Of a DNA stretch of 64,000 nt, positions 12,001 through 24,455 are shown piece by piece. Origin of the DNA: Eumeta japonica. Its lineage: Eukaryota > Arthropoda > Insecta > Lepidoptera > Psychidae. Position numbers and translations under genes: made by a program. The notes beneath the pieces were generated by a model. It made no database searches and was not told the DNA's origin. It saw nothing but the letters and a program-made list of their open reading frames with translations. How positions within the stretch are numbered: the first letter of the stretch is position 1; every line of letters begins with the position of its first letter. Location: positions 372,001 through 436,000 of the forward strand of contig BGZK01000280.1 of NCBI GenBank assembly GCA_005406025.1, given 5' to 3'.

Positions 12001-15000
12001 GAAATATATACTTATAGTTCACGAATACAGACTGCTATTGATCATAATAATATCGTTACTGTTAACAATGATGTTTGAGAATCGATGTAACAGGCAAGGC
12101 TACTGTCAAATTAATTAATCCAGAGGGCGGTTCTATTTTTTACTACACAACGATCAGATTGTATAGATAGTTTGATTGTTTTCTCGTTTTCATAAAAGTA
12201 GGCCGCTGTCTCGCTTCAAAGTGTAACGAAATAGGTAATTATAAGTTACTCAAAAATCCTCGTATAAGTCGTAAGTGGGTAAATACTTTCCTAAAAGTAA
12301 ACTAAAAATCAACTGAGTATTCTAGATTATGTAGAAATTAGTTAACAAGAAATGATTTTGCAACTGTTGAAACAAACGGTATATAAAGATTTATATTAAA
12401 TTTGTTATAAACGTAGAAATATTTAGGGATTTAAGTGGCAGCAAAATTCGCTGTCACTTTAAAAAAAGATATTAAAACAAAACTAGGAAAGGAAAATAAA
12501 TAGGCAGCAATTCGAATCAGTTCTTGACAAATTAAAAAAATGCACTATCGACTAAAAAATCTAGTAATCTTCCTTCATTTAAGTTTCTCACATTTAAAAT
12601 GTCTGTAGTACGTAGTGTGAAGTATAAAGAAATAAGTAGCAACTTGGCTGGTGCACGAAAACGGGTCAGCTTGACCGGTGTGGTACATTTTGTATCTCAC
12701 CGGTCAAACTGATCCATTTTCGTGCTTTCTAATCTATATTTATAACCATTTGCATGCGTGAAGTTTTTAATCTATTAAAGATTTTTTTCGATTTTGTAAT
12801 TCCGAAATAAACAAACTTGTCGTGACTTTCTGAGTGCTGATCCCACGAATTTTTAAAGTACTTTTACTTTTATATGTACTAGTTCATGCTCTTGTGTGCC
12901 ATTATACTAAAGATCCGATCTATATTCATTGGATCTCAGTGTAATGGTACAAAAGGATAGATAGATAGGAAGGATCATGGATATCCTTGGCATTTGTCGG
13001 CTCAGTAAACATGTGTGTATTCGTTTTAACAAAAAAATCTAATTTGTTCGTATATTTTCTAAAACTCCATTCATTCGCTACCCAGGCCTTTCGCCTGCTT
13101 TTAAACATTTCTTGTATTGACTACCGAGCCGCTAACCTAGTTATTACAATTCCTATCCAACGACTAACTAACTATAAAGCACTCGTGATTTACGTGTATT
13201 ATAAACAGGGTCTAGATCGGGAGTTAGGTTCGGGATTCGATTAGGGTCCATCTTTGGATTGTCCCACAAGTGCCTACGCAAAACCACATAATAAAGCTAA
13301 CCATTCACATATTTTCAATCAACGCTCACAGGCTTATGCTACGCGGAGTTCGCGGCCCGCGTGCCGAAGGCCGGCTCCGCTTACGTGTACAGCTACGTCA
13401 GCGTCGGCGAATTCATAGCCTTCACCATCGGATGGAACCTCATCCTGGAATACGTGATAGGCACGGCCAGCGTGGCCAAAGGGATGGCCAACTACATCGA
13501 CTCGCTGTGCAACAACACCATGGCGACCGCCATGACGCAATGGGCGCCCATAGACATATCGTTCCTGGCCGGCTATCCGGACTTCTTCGCTTTTCTATTA
13601 GTTATGCTTATAACAAGTAAGTATCGCTAAAATTCATCCGAGATATACAATATTTTTTTTGTTCACGGTTCCGTGGGTAAAGCCATGAGTCACAGAATTA
13701 CAACTATACCATTTTGTTATAGTGTTGTAGATGAACACACAGATATCTTATGTGGATCATCATATAATTAGTCAATCTAATGTATGGAACTTCGATTTAG
13801 ACCTTGTATAATTACAATTTAAAAACGTCAATCTCAAAAGAAAGTGATTTGACTATCATTTTAATGTATTTTAGCTTTTTTTATTTGTTTAAAAGTATTA
13901 AACACATACATTGTAGGCAGTACTTAACCTAAAAAATAAATATGACGTCATTGATATATTATCATTTGACCTACATCAATTGTGATTATTAATTATAATT
14001 ATTATCATTTCTGTTATTCATCGAGACAAAATATATAATAATTATTTTATTTCATTTGTGATTGACGGCTAGCTAACCGGTACACCGTATTAAATTTCCG
14101 ATCGAACTCATAGTGACATACTCGTCATACGTTTTACTTATTAATAAAATATTGATTCGCACTAAAAAAATACTTTAAAAATGTAGATTTGAATAATTTT
14201 CTGTTATTTTCATCAATTTTATAAAAAAGTGTACAAAGCGAAGGCCGGATTTGAAACAACTCCTTTACGGGTAGCTGGCGGTCCGTACATAGGTACAGAT
14301 TCTATTGGCAAGTTTTAAAGACATTTACAATTGTATTTGTATTTTGATCACCGGCCCATATGAACGGGCATGTGAACTACAGTGCACTCGGCACCCGCTA
14401 TACAAACATAAATATGTTTAAAGCCACAGTATTCTCCATTAGACTTTCAAAATTCGTAAATAACAACTAGGTAGGTACCCGCTTTGAAACTTAGTGCACA
14501 ATTTCAAATGTCGCTTCGTCCATTCTGTTCCGTAAAGGAAATTCGGTTATGAGTCGAGCACTCGTCTTGACCGACTTTTTACTATTGGCACTAATTTATT
14601 TCGAGCTCATTCATTAAACGACAATACAGACGTGACTTTTATTTTATTTTTTATATTTAATATGCAAAGGAATAATTTTGATGAAAAATTGTTTTCATAC
14701 GTAACAATTGATTTGAGAGCCGTCATCTCCATAGGCATTCGCATATGTCGTTAAAACGACTTCATTTGAAACTGTTACATGTAACTATCTGATTATTATA
14801 AACCGCTTCCTAACTGTGAAAACTAGTAAGCACCGTTAAGTGGAAGGCAATATATTCTAAGTGATTGTGTAATAAATTTATGTAGAAGACAAAACAAATT
14901 ATTTCTTATATAAAGTAAAAGCGGACGTCTTCCTTTAGAACTGTATTGTACCTATCAATTAAGCATAGTTATCGATAATAATAGTAGTAAAATTATTAAT

Positions 15001-18000
15001 TCTTAGAATCAGTGTCTAGTATGTAATACTAAAAATTGTACATTTATTATTTTATTTTATAAAGCTGAATATTATACGATTAATAAAGTCGAGCGCCCGA
15101 TGCGGCGTCAACAGCCGGGTCGTGGCCATACTAAAATTGCACTTTTTACGAGGTAGTCCTGCTCGCCGTGGGCGTGAAGGAGTCGACGAAGCTGAATAAC
15201 CTGTTCACGGCGCTGAACCTGCTGACCGTCGTGGTGGTGCTGGTGACGGGCGCCATCAACAGTAAGTGCCGCGGCTGCGACGAATCGGTCAAGTGCGAGT
15301 ACGACTCGTACTCGTAGGGTTATGTATCGCCAGCGATAAAATAAATAAATACAAAAATTTTTACATGTGAAATTTCCTCGGCCATTCGAACTTGCTGTCT
15401 TCCAGTTTTTTATAATTTTCGTTATGGAATCATTTGTATATTTACTTTGCTTATAAAATTAAAAACACGATGTATGCCGGTGAATTTAAATTTAGCAAAT
15501 ATTATACAAATAAACGTTCATTTTGCGACATTATAACTTGTCGCAAACTTGTAATTATTGTTATTATTCGAAAAATCAACTTACTTGAATTAGCGGCAAT
15601 TAGAAAAGGAGCTTATTTAAAGTCCTTAGTAAAAAAATATAAAACCTTTCAAAGTTATGTAATATTTGAGATATATTCTCTTTGGAGTTCCTATAGAATT
15701 ATTTCTTTAATGTCATCCTAAATATATATGACTGTAATGGCTAAAATTTAGATTCATTTGTTTACGGAATACCTTTTTTTTAGGTTTCCGTACCCAACAA
15801 GGAACCCTAATAGTTTCGTCACGTCCGTTCGTCTGTCTGTTGGCTAAGTGCGTATAGCGCAGTATAAGATTCCGTAATTGCCTGTCAGCCACAATATGCG
15901 AACTTAAAAGGGGGCTTTTTGTTTGATAGTATGAACCTATTAATTGAGTTCACAATTTAACAACTAACAACGTCTAAAAACGGGATCACATACGACAGCC
16001 GTTAAAGATATTTTGATTATACATTTTCATAATTTTATATGATTAATAATTTATATTTATTGCCTATTTAAAAAAAAAACTAACAACGTTATCTAAGTAA
16101 TTTTTTAATGTAATATGAACGAAATTTAGCATTTTACTCCTCCAAGTATATTTTATAAGTTGGTCGACTGTTACTCGTTACTACCTACTTGTAGAGCCTA
16201 CTTGGCTGCAATAGTTTTCCTTCTAGAAAATTGTATATGCCACAATCGTCGATGTCTTTATTCGTGTTAGATATTTGTTATATTGTCAAAATGTCATATT
16301 GATATCATAAATGATTCACGGACATTTCATTTCAGTTGATGAACACTGAATATTTTCTCATGATAACAACTCTGTCGCATTTATCCCGCATTTAAAACAA
16401 TACAATTTGATTTTTGCTGTAATAAGAAGACTTTTGTAAAAAAGGTACAATCGCAGTAACTTTTCTTGAATTCCACAGCGTCATCACTCATGAGGCGTAA
16501 ATTTTCCAAATTTTTCTACAGAGATATTTACAATGAGAAGCGATGTACCTTTAGAATGTAGACTTTTTAGAAAATTTCTATGACCGTTCTGTTTTCTAGA
16601 AAATTCTATATGCCTCAATCATCAAATGTTAGACGTTTTTTACGCCATTGTAGATGCACAGCCCCGTACAATCTTGTAATTTTAGACTAAAGAACTTAAG
16701 GCACGGCTGGCACAGTACAAGTTGAGACCTGAACAGCTTGAACCGACTTAAACGACAACAAACTGCTATCATCGTCGGTAACAACAGGACCGAATCGCAC
16801 AATGTAGAGACAATCATACAATTCTTCCAGGCGATCCGGCCAACTGGAAGATAGAACCGGCGAACATTCCAGAAGAATATCGCGACAAAGCGGGCGGCGG
16901 GGGCTTCATGCCGTTCGGGCTGGCGGGCGTGATGGCCGGCGCCGCCAAGTGCTTTTTCGGGTTCGTGGGCTTCGACTGCGTGGCGACCACCGGCGAGGAG
17001 GCCAAGAAGCCCAAGAGGGACATCCCGCTGTCCATCATCATATCTCTGGCGATCATATTCGTCTCGTACTTCAGTATCGCGACAGTGCTCACCATGATGT
17101 GGCCATACTATTTACAGGTGAGTTACTACACTTTTATGGATTATTGGTTATTGGAATATCGTAATTCGTTTGGAGAATTTCATCAAGTCCGATAAAGCAT
17201 TTCCACGCAAAAGTAAGACGGCTATGAATGTACATAATAATTCCTTAAAGGCCAAAGCACTAGCTCTAATCTAGGCGTTCAAGGTAAACAGGCAGAAAAA
17301 CCAGTTACGCCGTAATTTTCTAATTTATCTATGCTAGTCGTGCTACTTGACAAGTAATCAATCTATGATACTACAATAATAAAACACGTCCCAGAGGTCA
17401 ACATCATCACATGGAAGATTGATAAGTCAGTTCATGATTGACCAGAATATCGAAATAGTGACTTAGTAAATCATTAGTTTTTCAAAATAATGACATATTT
17501 ACAAATTTCGAATAATCAACAATTCCCATTGGTACATATTTCAATTGACAACGCCGCAAAATTTGGATGTTTTAAGACTGGAACTTTTATAACACAATTC
17601 TGAATTTCTTTGCTTGGTAGTGAGCAATACTTGTGAAAAAAAAAACAGAATAATACAAATGTACAATTTTAAAAGCACACCTAATCTGATTTGGGGGTGT
17701 TCAAATAAAGTAATGAATATAATTTCGTTACTAATGACTTCTAACTACTTCAATTAAAAAAAGATGTTTTCTATTTAAAATGATAACATGTACGTTTTTT
17801 CTTTTCGGTGAACATCGAAATTTTGGCGTTTTCTTATTTAAAAGTTGTGGTAAAAAATTGTTTTCAGGACGCTGATGCTCCATTCCCATACGTATTCGCC
17901 CAAGTGGGCATGCCGGTGGTCAAGTGGGTGGTGACGGTGGGGGCCATCTTCGCTCTGTGCACCAGTTTGCTGGGGGCGATGTTCCCCCTGCCCCGCGTGC

Positions 18001-21000
18001 TGTACGCTATGGGCAGTGACGGGGTGCTGTTCCGTCCCTTGGCCGCCATCAACATGAGAACGAAGACGCCGTTGCTTGCTACAATTCTTTCGGGACTACT
18101 GTCAGGTAATTCAGTTCGATTTATGATGACAAACAGTTTTGATAGTCCTCTCTTGATGTTAACATAACACTTCTTAAAGAATTCCGAAGAGACCGAAACA
18201 GGTGAAAATCTGAGGGTTCAAGGTCTGGGCTATGTGGTAGATGCACTAACAATTCTCAACCAAAGTCTCTCAATCTCGATGCTGAGTGGCTAAAAATGTG
18301 TGTGGTCTGACGTTATCTGTTAAAAAACAACACCCTTTCTGTTGATCGATTCCAGTCGTTTTTTCTCTAATTGTTGCTTGAGACTCGTTAGCTGTCGGCA
18401 GTAGAACTTCGACTTATGGTTTTGCCAGGAGGTAAAATTTTATAATAAATAATGCTCTTTCAATCCTACCAATCACATAGCATCAATTTATTGCGAGTAA
18501 TCCGGGTTTCGCTATAGTTTGTGGAGCTTGCTTGCCTTTTGATCATAATCTTTTTCATACGTTCTTATCGTAGACAATCCATTTTTCGTCACCAAAGATC
18601 AATCTTTTCAAAAAGGGTTCGGTTTCATCACGTTTCAAAAAAGAATCGCAAAAGAGTACACGATTCATTTTTTTTTAATGAGCTTGTGTGGAACCCATCT
18701 ATCGAGTTTTAGTTGTATTCAGCTTTTTTCAAATGGCTTAAAACCGTTTTATGGTCAATTTCTAGCTCTTCAGCTATGTCGTAAGAACTCATATGTCGAC
18801 CTTAGTCCACTTTTTCGAAAATGACATCGCCTTAATCCGTAACAGGTCGACCAGTTCATGGTATATCTTTGACATCAAAATTACCGGGCTGAAAAACGCT
18901 TGTACCAATTTTGTTCTAGTCTTACCAACATTGCATTAGGTCCATAAACGTCACAGTTTTTCCGCGATTTGTGTTGCATTTTTCCCTTTTTGGAATAAAA
19001 CTTCAAAATTTTTATAATAAAACTTTAAAATGACGAATTTTATAAGTCATTAAATTTCTACGTTAGATTCATTTATTTTGGGGATAATAAAACAATAGAA
19101 AAATGACAGGATACCGTTTTTACTTTTTCTTTCTCTTTTTTTTAAACTCATCTATTTAATTGTATCAAAACTAGCCAGATACCAACAGCACAACTAAAGA
19201 AATTTTACTGCAACTTTTTACTTACAAAATATGAAAAGAACTTTTTGCCTGGCACAATATGAATGATAATAAAATCGAGTGACAGGTACAGACACAGCAA
19301 AAAAGCGATAAAGACAACTTATGAAATTCCCTAAAGTTCATTTATCTTGTAAAATTATTAAGAAAAAAATGCGGATTTTGTTCAATTATTTTTTTTAAGT
19401 CATACTATTTCCTCAGAAGGGTAAACAGAGACCACAGACGATAAGGTACGAACTTTGTATACCTTTCGTAGTTCTTCTTTGACATGCGCACTTCATGCAG
19501 TATGTGCTGAATCTCTTCACGTGTAATGTGCATTCTCTTAAATTAATTTTTTTACTGCCAGCTTCCTTTGTATAACAGTTGTCAAAGGGAGACCCACTTC
19601 TATGTTCGGTCCCCGAAGTTACTGGGCCGCGTTTAAGTTCTTTAACCCATTGGTAACAGTCGCTTTGAACAGGCTTTTGAACATTATTTCGAAGCCTTCA
19701 AACGATTCTTCTTGTTTTAATCGAGTTTTGTAATCGTATAAAATCATCGCGCGAAAATGTTGAGATCCATTTTTCAGTGAGACAGAATATTTTATTTTTG
19801 TTCGTCAAAAAATGGGACAGGAAAATTGAATTTGGAATATTTATATTTTTCCGTTTAAGTAATAGAATTTTATAAGTCGATAACAGTTAGCCAGTGTCTA
19901 ATTGTCAAAAACTGTTTTTCACTAAAAATTTCGCGTGGTCCCGTAGTAAGTATATTAGCAGGAACTTATTAAAATCTATATTTTTTTCTAGCAATATTAG
20001 ATCTTCGTTTTTTGACTTTCCGCTTCAAATTTAACACATCATAGTATCTGACAATGCTAGTTCTGTTATCACCTATAACTATAGTTTATCTATAAGATAA
20101 AACGACGAATTTTAATATGTTTTTAATTGGTTCTCTTCATAGGGGCGTTACCCTTAGAATGTAGAACCAAACAGTATCTCATCGAGCAATCTACTTACTA
20201 AGATCATTAAAAAGTTATAATAAAAATCAAAAGTAAAAAAAATGATTATCAATTCAGAAAAAAAAGGTATTTCGATATGAACCACGTTTTAGATTTTATA
20301 AGCAAACAGATATGTCCACAATTTCTGAGAGGAACACTGTTCTTATTTTAAGCATGGATACCTCAAAATTAACGCTTTCACACAACCGCATGCAGCCCAG
20401 AGTCGACTGACCCGTCAGTGAACAAGTGGTCTCCAGTCGACTTGATCTTGCAAAGAGCTCTGATGTCGTAATAAAATTAATAAAATAACAATTTTTAATT
20501 ATAGTATAGTATTTTTGATGTCAAAACCGTTTTATCCCATTTTTAATTAGTTGGCGCTAGTGTCGCGCACCGAGCAAATGAAGATTTCTATTTTTTTTTT
20601 TTCAGCAATAATGGCGACGATCTTTAATCTAAACCAACTCATAGACATGATGTCTATCGGCACGCTGCTCGCCTACACCATAGTAGCCACCAGCGTCTTG
20701 ATACTGAGGTAAAATACAATTTACTCGTTATAGACTTTTGAGACGTCTGGCAACTGCGAAAGTATCGTTTTTATAAAAATTTTGTTTTTTATGTTAGTTT
20801 AGTTTCACATGTAGATGTAGTTGGATCATGTCATCGACTGTAGGAAAAAAATATTAGGAAGACGATTTCAACGACCACGAATATCGGATAGAAATCTGAT
20901 AAATTTACTCTGATGTTGCGATCCGGAGGGCATCACTATTTTTTTCACATCTATCTCTAGATGTATCGAATTTGGTTTTGAAGTAAATGTATTAGTATCG

Positions 21001-24000
21001 TATTTATGCGTCCTATAGTGCTGCCATCTATATATATTCAGAATTTAGATCGTAAACATATTTTAAATATATAAGCTCATTGCTACTAGCACCTAACACA
21101 TATAACTTCTTTTAACGATATCGATGCCACAGCGGGTAAAATGTTTGTTTTGAACATGCGAAGTTCTGCATGGATTCGATACCTGATCACAATGATAACG
21201 AAGACGTGATCCTAACTCAGAACACTAACCTAAGGGCATAACTAAACTTTATAACGCCTAAAATGTGCTATGTTCAATTTGGTTTGATTTTGAATTCATC
21301 TTATAATGCCAATAGTGATACTTTAGTGGTCTAATGCCCCACAACCAATTCAATGGCAGATATGAGGAGGAGTCGTCTATCGAGCTGGGAGACAAGCCCA
21401 GGCCCGACAGCCCGTACACGGTCGCGAAGCAGACCTTCAACCTTCTGGGCATCAAGCAACCCACTACGCTCTCTAGCAACATCGCCAAAATTACCATATT
21501 TATATTCTGTGAGTATCGTTTGTTCTAACTTCGAAGCTCAGAACATATAAAATGATAGAGCGAGCACGAGAGTGATTCAGAACAAGGTATAATTGGTATT
21601 TTTTCGCATACTTAAATATCTTCAACGAGGACGGCCTTGGTTTAAAATGTTTTGATTTGACGCGAGAATGTGATTACTACGCGCAGAAAAACGTGTTTAC
21701 ATTCTTCCAATAAAATTATATTAAAAATCATTTCCAAAAAAACATGTATATAAGTAGAGTATCAGTCTCATGTAATAAATATTAATTTCATCTTTTATTT
21801 TTATTTAGGTTTTACGAGGTTTTTATCTATTCTCAGGAAAGACATTTTCATGAAAAAGACTTACGGACATATATAACGAAGCACAAATTTGGGAATTTAA
21901 AGGAATAATATTCGCGCATGTTTATGGAGGAAACGAACGTTTGTTTATCATCGCATCCTCAGCAGCCCCGAGCCCGCCCTGGACCGGCGCCAAGGGCTAA
22001 AGGCCCTCGATCTGAGATGAACCGATTGCAAAAGGGCGTGCTCGAGCAGCGGAGTGATAAAGATAAAAAGCTAACAAAAACAAAACAAATTTACAGTACA
22101 GCGCAAGAAACTCAGCCGCTTTGAGCTGCGAACGACGTACTGCGCAGATACGACGCTCCCCGACACTTGCTTTTGTTAGTGTCGGACTGGTCATAGAGTC
22201 GAGGTGGCGTTTGCCGGCCGGCCCCAGCCTGCGCGGCCCGACACACCCACTCTCGGGCTTCGACCCACATGAAAAGTAGTTGCTTCACACTTAGAGAGAA
22301 ATGAAACAGACGAATTCGAAAACCGGTTGACCACGACACCATCCCTCAAACTTCCCGCTATTTAGCTGAAAGATACAACTCTCTTGTACATTTTTGAGCT
22401 CAAAAATTATAATGGCGCTTTCTTTAATTTCTGAACAACAGTATGTATCGTTTAATTAAATGGTGGAATTCGATGCCGTTTTTTTTTTAAAAAAAATGTT
22501 CTATTTAGAGTATTGGTCCATCAAAAAAATTTAAAATTATTTTAAAAAGAAATGTTCTGAAAATTTTTAAACGCCCTATTTTTTGATCGAAGTAATCAGT
22601 TTTAATCTGTTTTGCGGCTTTTCAGGTTGGAGGTAGTTTTTCGTTGTATGAAATGTCAAGAAATTGGAAAGTTATTTGCATTTTTTGGAAATATTTGAAC
22701 AAATCTACCGATTTTGATGTTTTGTGACATTCGATGTACGTTTTTAACCATTAAAGTTGTGTATCCCATCTATCCTTATCGAAGGCTTCTGGGGAGCCCT
22801 TAAATTCATAATATCACCCGGGCCCTTCAAGGTTAATTCGACCCTACGTCTCCCCCGCGAGCCTATTTTACGCCATTGCGACACTTTCGTAACTAACTTC
22901 TACAGGGGCAGAGTTCGTGTGTTGTACTGTACAACGTAAAAATAGGCTAAAACCGTTGCACAATGTCCGATAACAACGGAATACGGGTCCGTCTGTCTGT
23001 GAAATACTTTTATGTTAACTAAAAACATTATGTTCATCATACGACTATGGATCATACCTTGAAACCTTCTAATCGCGATTCCACAGTTGCTGTGTCGCTA
23101 ATAACGTGCGCACTGCTGGCCGGCGGGATCGGCAGCGTGAGCGGGGTGGTGCCCGGCGTGCTGGGCGGCGTCCTGGTGCTGTTGCTGCTGGTGCTGTACC
23201 GGCAGCCTCGGCAGAACACCAAGCATCTCTCCTTTGCGGTAATTCTTCATTATAAAACGGAAACAGATTCTACCCATAAAATGAGTTAAATCAAGAAAGA
23301 ATATTTTTGAATGATCGGTTTTGGTTGCTAACTCGTTACCTAATACCTTACGAAAGTAGGTACAATTTTTTACGCAATCATTTTTTGTTAAAGCGTTTAG
23401 TAGGTACGGTATTATTAAAAACATATCTTCTGTATTATTTGATAATTACCATTTCACACCTTTATAAAACTGAAAGTTTTTTTCTAATATTGTCCTTTCT
23501 ATCTGTTCATTTCAGCCTATGTCAGCCGTATTTTTCGGGAACTACTAAAACTAAGCGGCTATAAATCTTCAGCGCATAGATATATATTATAATAGGTAGG
23601 CAGCACGCGGAGTCCGGTTTCGTGCTGGGTGCGCGAACCTTAGTTTTATTAGGAAATCTCAAATATTGAATGTTATTTAATTCGCGAAACTGATAAAAAT
23701 AGAGAAGTAGACGAGGTGTGTCTAGAAAGAGAGGCGCGGAACCTTTATAAACATAAAACATTTATGTTTTTAATTAATACAGGAATACACTTACAGTTCT
23801 ATCAATACATTACACGGTATCTATGTTAGGACTATTTATAACATTTTATGAAAATACCTGTAGCTAATATATAACCTCTGTTATTGTAATACAGGTCCCC
23901 CTGGTACCTCTAGTGCCCTACCTGAGCGTGTGCATGAACGTGTACCTCATGATGCAGCTCGACCACCAGACCTGGCTGCGGTTCATCATCTGGCTCGTAG

Positions 24001-24455
24001 TCGGTGAGCTTCCATACACATTTTTTGTCCGTCTACCTATCAGTTCATTAAGACTTTTTTCTCAGTAACATACTACATTGAAATTAATATGCAATAATTA
24101 AAATCTATTTCACTTCATCTTTTCACTTGATTAATATGCAGGTTAGAAATATTTTTATATGCATCTTTTTCGGCGTATCAGATACATTTACAGCCTCGTA
24201 TTGTTTATCTAGTGTGTACCTACACAAGCAGTAGATGGGCGTCTTTATGCAAATAGAATGTTCTCTAGAATAACAATATTTGAATTATATTTATGCTTAT
24301 TATTATTTAATATAATTGTTAACTAATTGTGTCATCTTTCAGGATATTTAATATATTTCTTCTACGGTGTAAGAAACAGCACCCTTGCGAGCGATTCTAT
24401 CAACACGACAAAGGATTCGGAAAGGAATCACAAAAATATCATTACCAAATTTTGA
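9031..24455 (+). CDS. SLC7-type cationic amino acid transporter, gene 1 (10 exons, 589 aa)
   Basis: Multi-pass plasma-membrane carrier of the APC superfamily, CAT subfamily, expected to take up arginine and lysine. Exons: 9031-9259, 13332-13616, 15157-15261, 16831-17117, 17868-18105, 20606-20708, 21360-21508, 23087-23238, 23895-24003, 24343-24455. All introns are GT-AG and all phases match, giving 1770 nt including TGA. The ATG directly follows an acceptor (TTTCCAG|ATG) and sits where CAT proteins start. Landmarks: Gly-rich first helix [11 protein letters not shown] (37-47), [15 protein letters not shown] (80-94), Glu103 in SVGEF (equivalent of mouse CAT1 Glu107, needed for transport), [10 protein letters not shown] (about 175-185), [11 protein letters not shown] (253-263), PLPRVLYAM (342-350), [10 protein letters not shown], and the late helix block ending in VYLMMQLD. 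Length is close to mammalian CAT1 (about 620). Subtype (CAT1-3, SLC7A4 or SLC7A14 side) was not resolved. Exons are much GC-richer than introns. Confidence 0.95.
10012..10190. repeat. Degenerate hexanucleotide array (GGAATC-like)
   Basis: Successive 6-mers such as GAATCG, GGAAAC, GGTATC, GACAAC, AGGAAC, GGAATC and GACAGC follow in register with a loose consensus GGAAYC. Copies are too diverged for an ordinary microsatellite, yet the period of 6 is clear. Similar tracts lie near 7893, 11705, 13200, 34395, 38505, 45640, 53850 and 59640. Confidence 0.6.
12653..12724. ncRNA. Hairpin of pre-miRNA size in intron 1 of gene 1
   Basis: An inverted repeat with about 28-nt arms (GCACGAAAA...GACCGGTG against CACCGGTC...TTTTCGTGC) and a loop of about 17 nt. 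Only three arm positions differ, all transitions; two would be G-U pairs in a minus-strand transcript and one in a plus-strand transcript. Size and shape fit a miRNA precursor, but a small palindromic MITE is an equal alternative. No known miRNA was recognised. Confidence 0.35.
13617..15156 (+). other. Intron 2 of transporter gene 1
   Basis: AT-rich intron with donor GTAAGT. I see no gene or recognisable repeat inside it. Confidence 0.7.
15262..16830 (+). other. Intron 3 of transporter gene 1
   Basis: AT-rich, donor GTAAGT. A dispersed repeat fragment lies at about 15778-15870. A 95-codon frame at 15434-15721 is AT-driven and not recognised. Confidence 0.65.
15778..15870 (+). repeat. Lepidopteran dispersed repeat fragment (GTTCCGTACC type)
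   Basis: GGTTTCCGTACCCAACAAGG followed by CACGTCCGTTCGTCTGTCTG. This is a common 5' portion of a repeat I know from many lepidopteran sequences. A related fragment (TTCCGCAGTTAACAAG, then CACGTCCGTCCAGCC and TCTGTCTGTCC) lies at 56692-56775. The other end of the type (CGAGTGATCCTATAA) is seen at about 61459. Confidence 0.5.
17118..17867 (+). other. Intron 4 of transporter gene 1
   Basis: AT-rich intron, donor GTGAGT and acceptor TTTTCAG. Nothing else recognised. Confidence 0.7.
18130..19140 (-). pseudogene. mariner transposase relic, family A, copy 2
   Basis: On the minus strand this matches the relic at 1205-2260 from the leader (GTAAAAACGGTATCC...) through the N-terminal block (GNFDVK), [11 protein letters not shown] block, the GDEKW-like block near 18590-18570 and the [15 protein letters not shown] C-terminal block near 18190. 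It carries many stops. It starts only a few tens of bases after the 5' splice site of the host intron and lies antisense to transporter gene 1. Confidence 0.8.
19395..19800 (-). pseudogene. mariner N-terminal relic, family B-like
   Basis: The minus strand from about 19773 opens with a Met-Asp-Leu-Asn start and continues [20 protein letters not shown], resembling the DNA-binding N terminus of mariner transposases. Frame breaks follow, with KLAVKKLI and, further on, an IQHILHE-like block. The catalytic part is absent. It may be a truncated relative of the relic at 7190. Confidence 0.6.
20709..21359 (+). other. Intron 6 of transporter gene 1
   Basis: AT-rich; nothing recognised. Confidence 0.7.
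21509..23086 (+). other. Intron 7 of transporter gene 1
   Basis: Contains a GC-rich patch at about 21955-22260 with short overlapping frames and no family I recognise; it is probably repeat-derived. The rest is AT-rich. Confidence 0.6.
23239..24342 (+). other. Introns 8 and 9 of transporter gene 1
   Basis: Two short AT-rich introns (23239-23894 and 24004-24342) flank the 109-nt exon. Nothing else recognised. Confidence 0.7.

Larger units (their letters stand above)
9260..13331 (+). other. Intron 1 of transporter gene 1
   Basis: About 4.1 kb, AT-rich. It holds CCCGACTTCGTCCGCG at 9888-9903 and an opposing GAAGTCGGGGACGG at about 10201-10214, motifs common in lepidopteran dispersed repeats, with a degenerate hexamer array between them. 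A second, weaker array lies at about 11705-11830, and a hairpin at 12653-12724. The rest shows nothing recognisable. Confidence 0.7.
18106..20605 (+). other. Intron 5 of transporter gene 1
   Basis: Intron of about 2.5 kb filled by two mariner relics on the minus strand (18130-19140 and 19395-19800). The last 800 bp is AT-rich with no recognised content. Confidence 0.7.
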
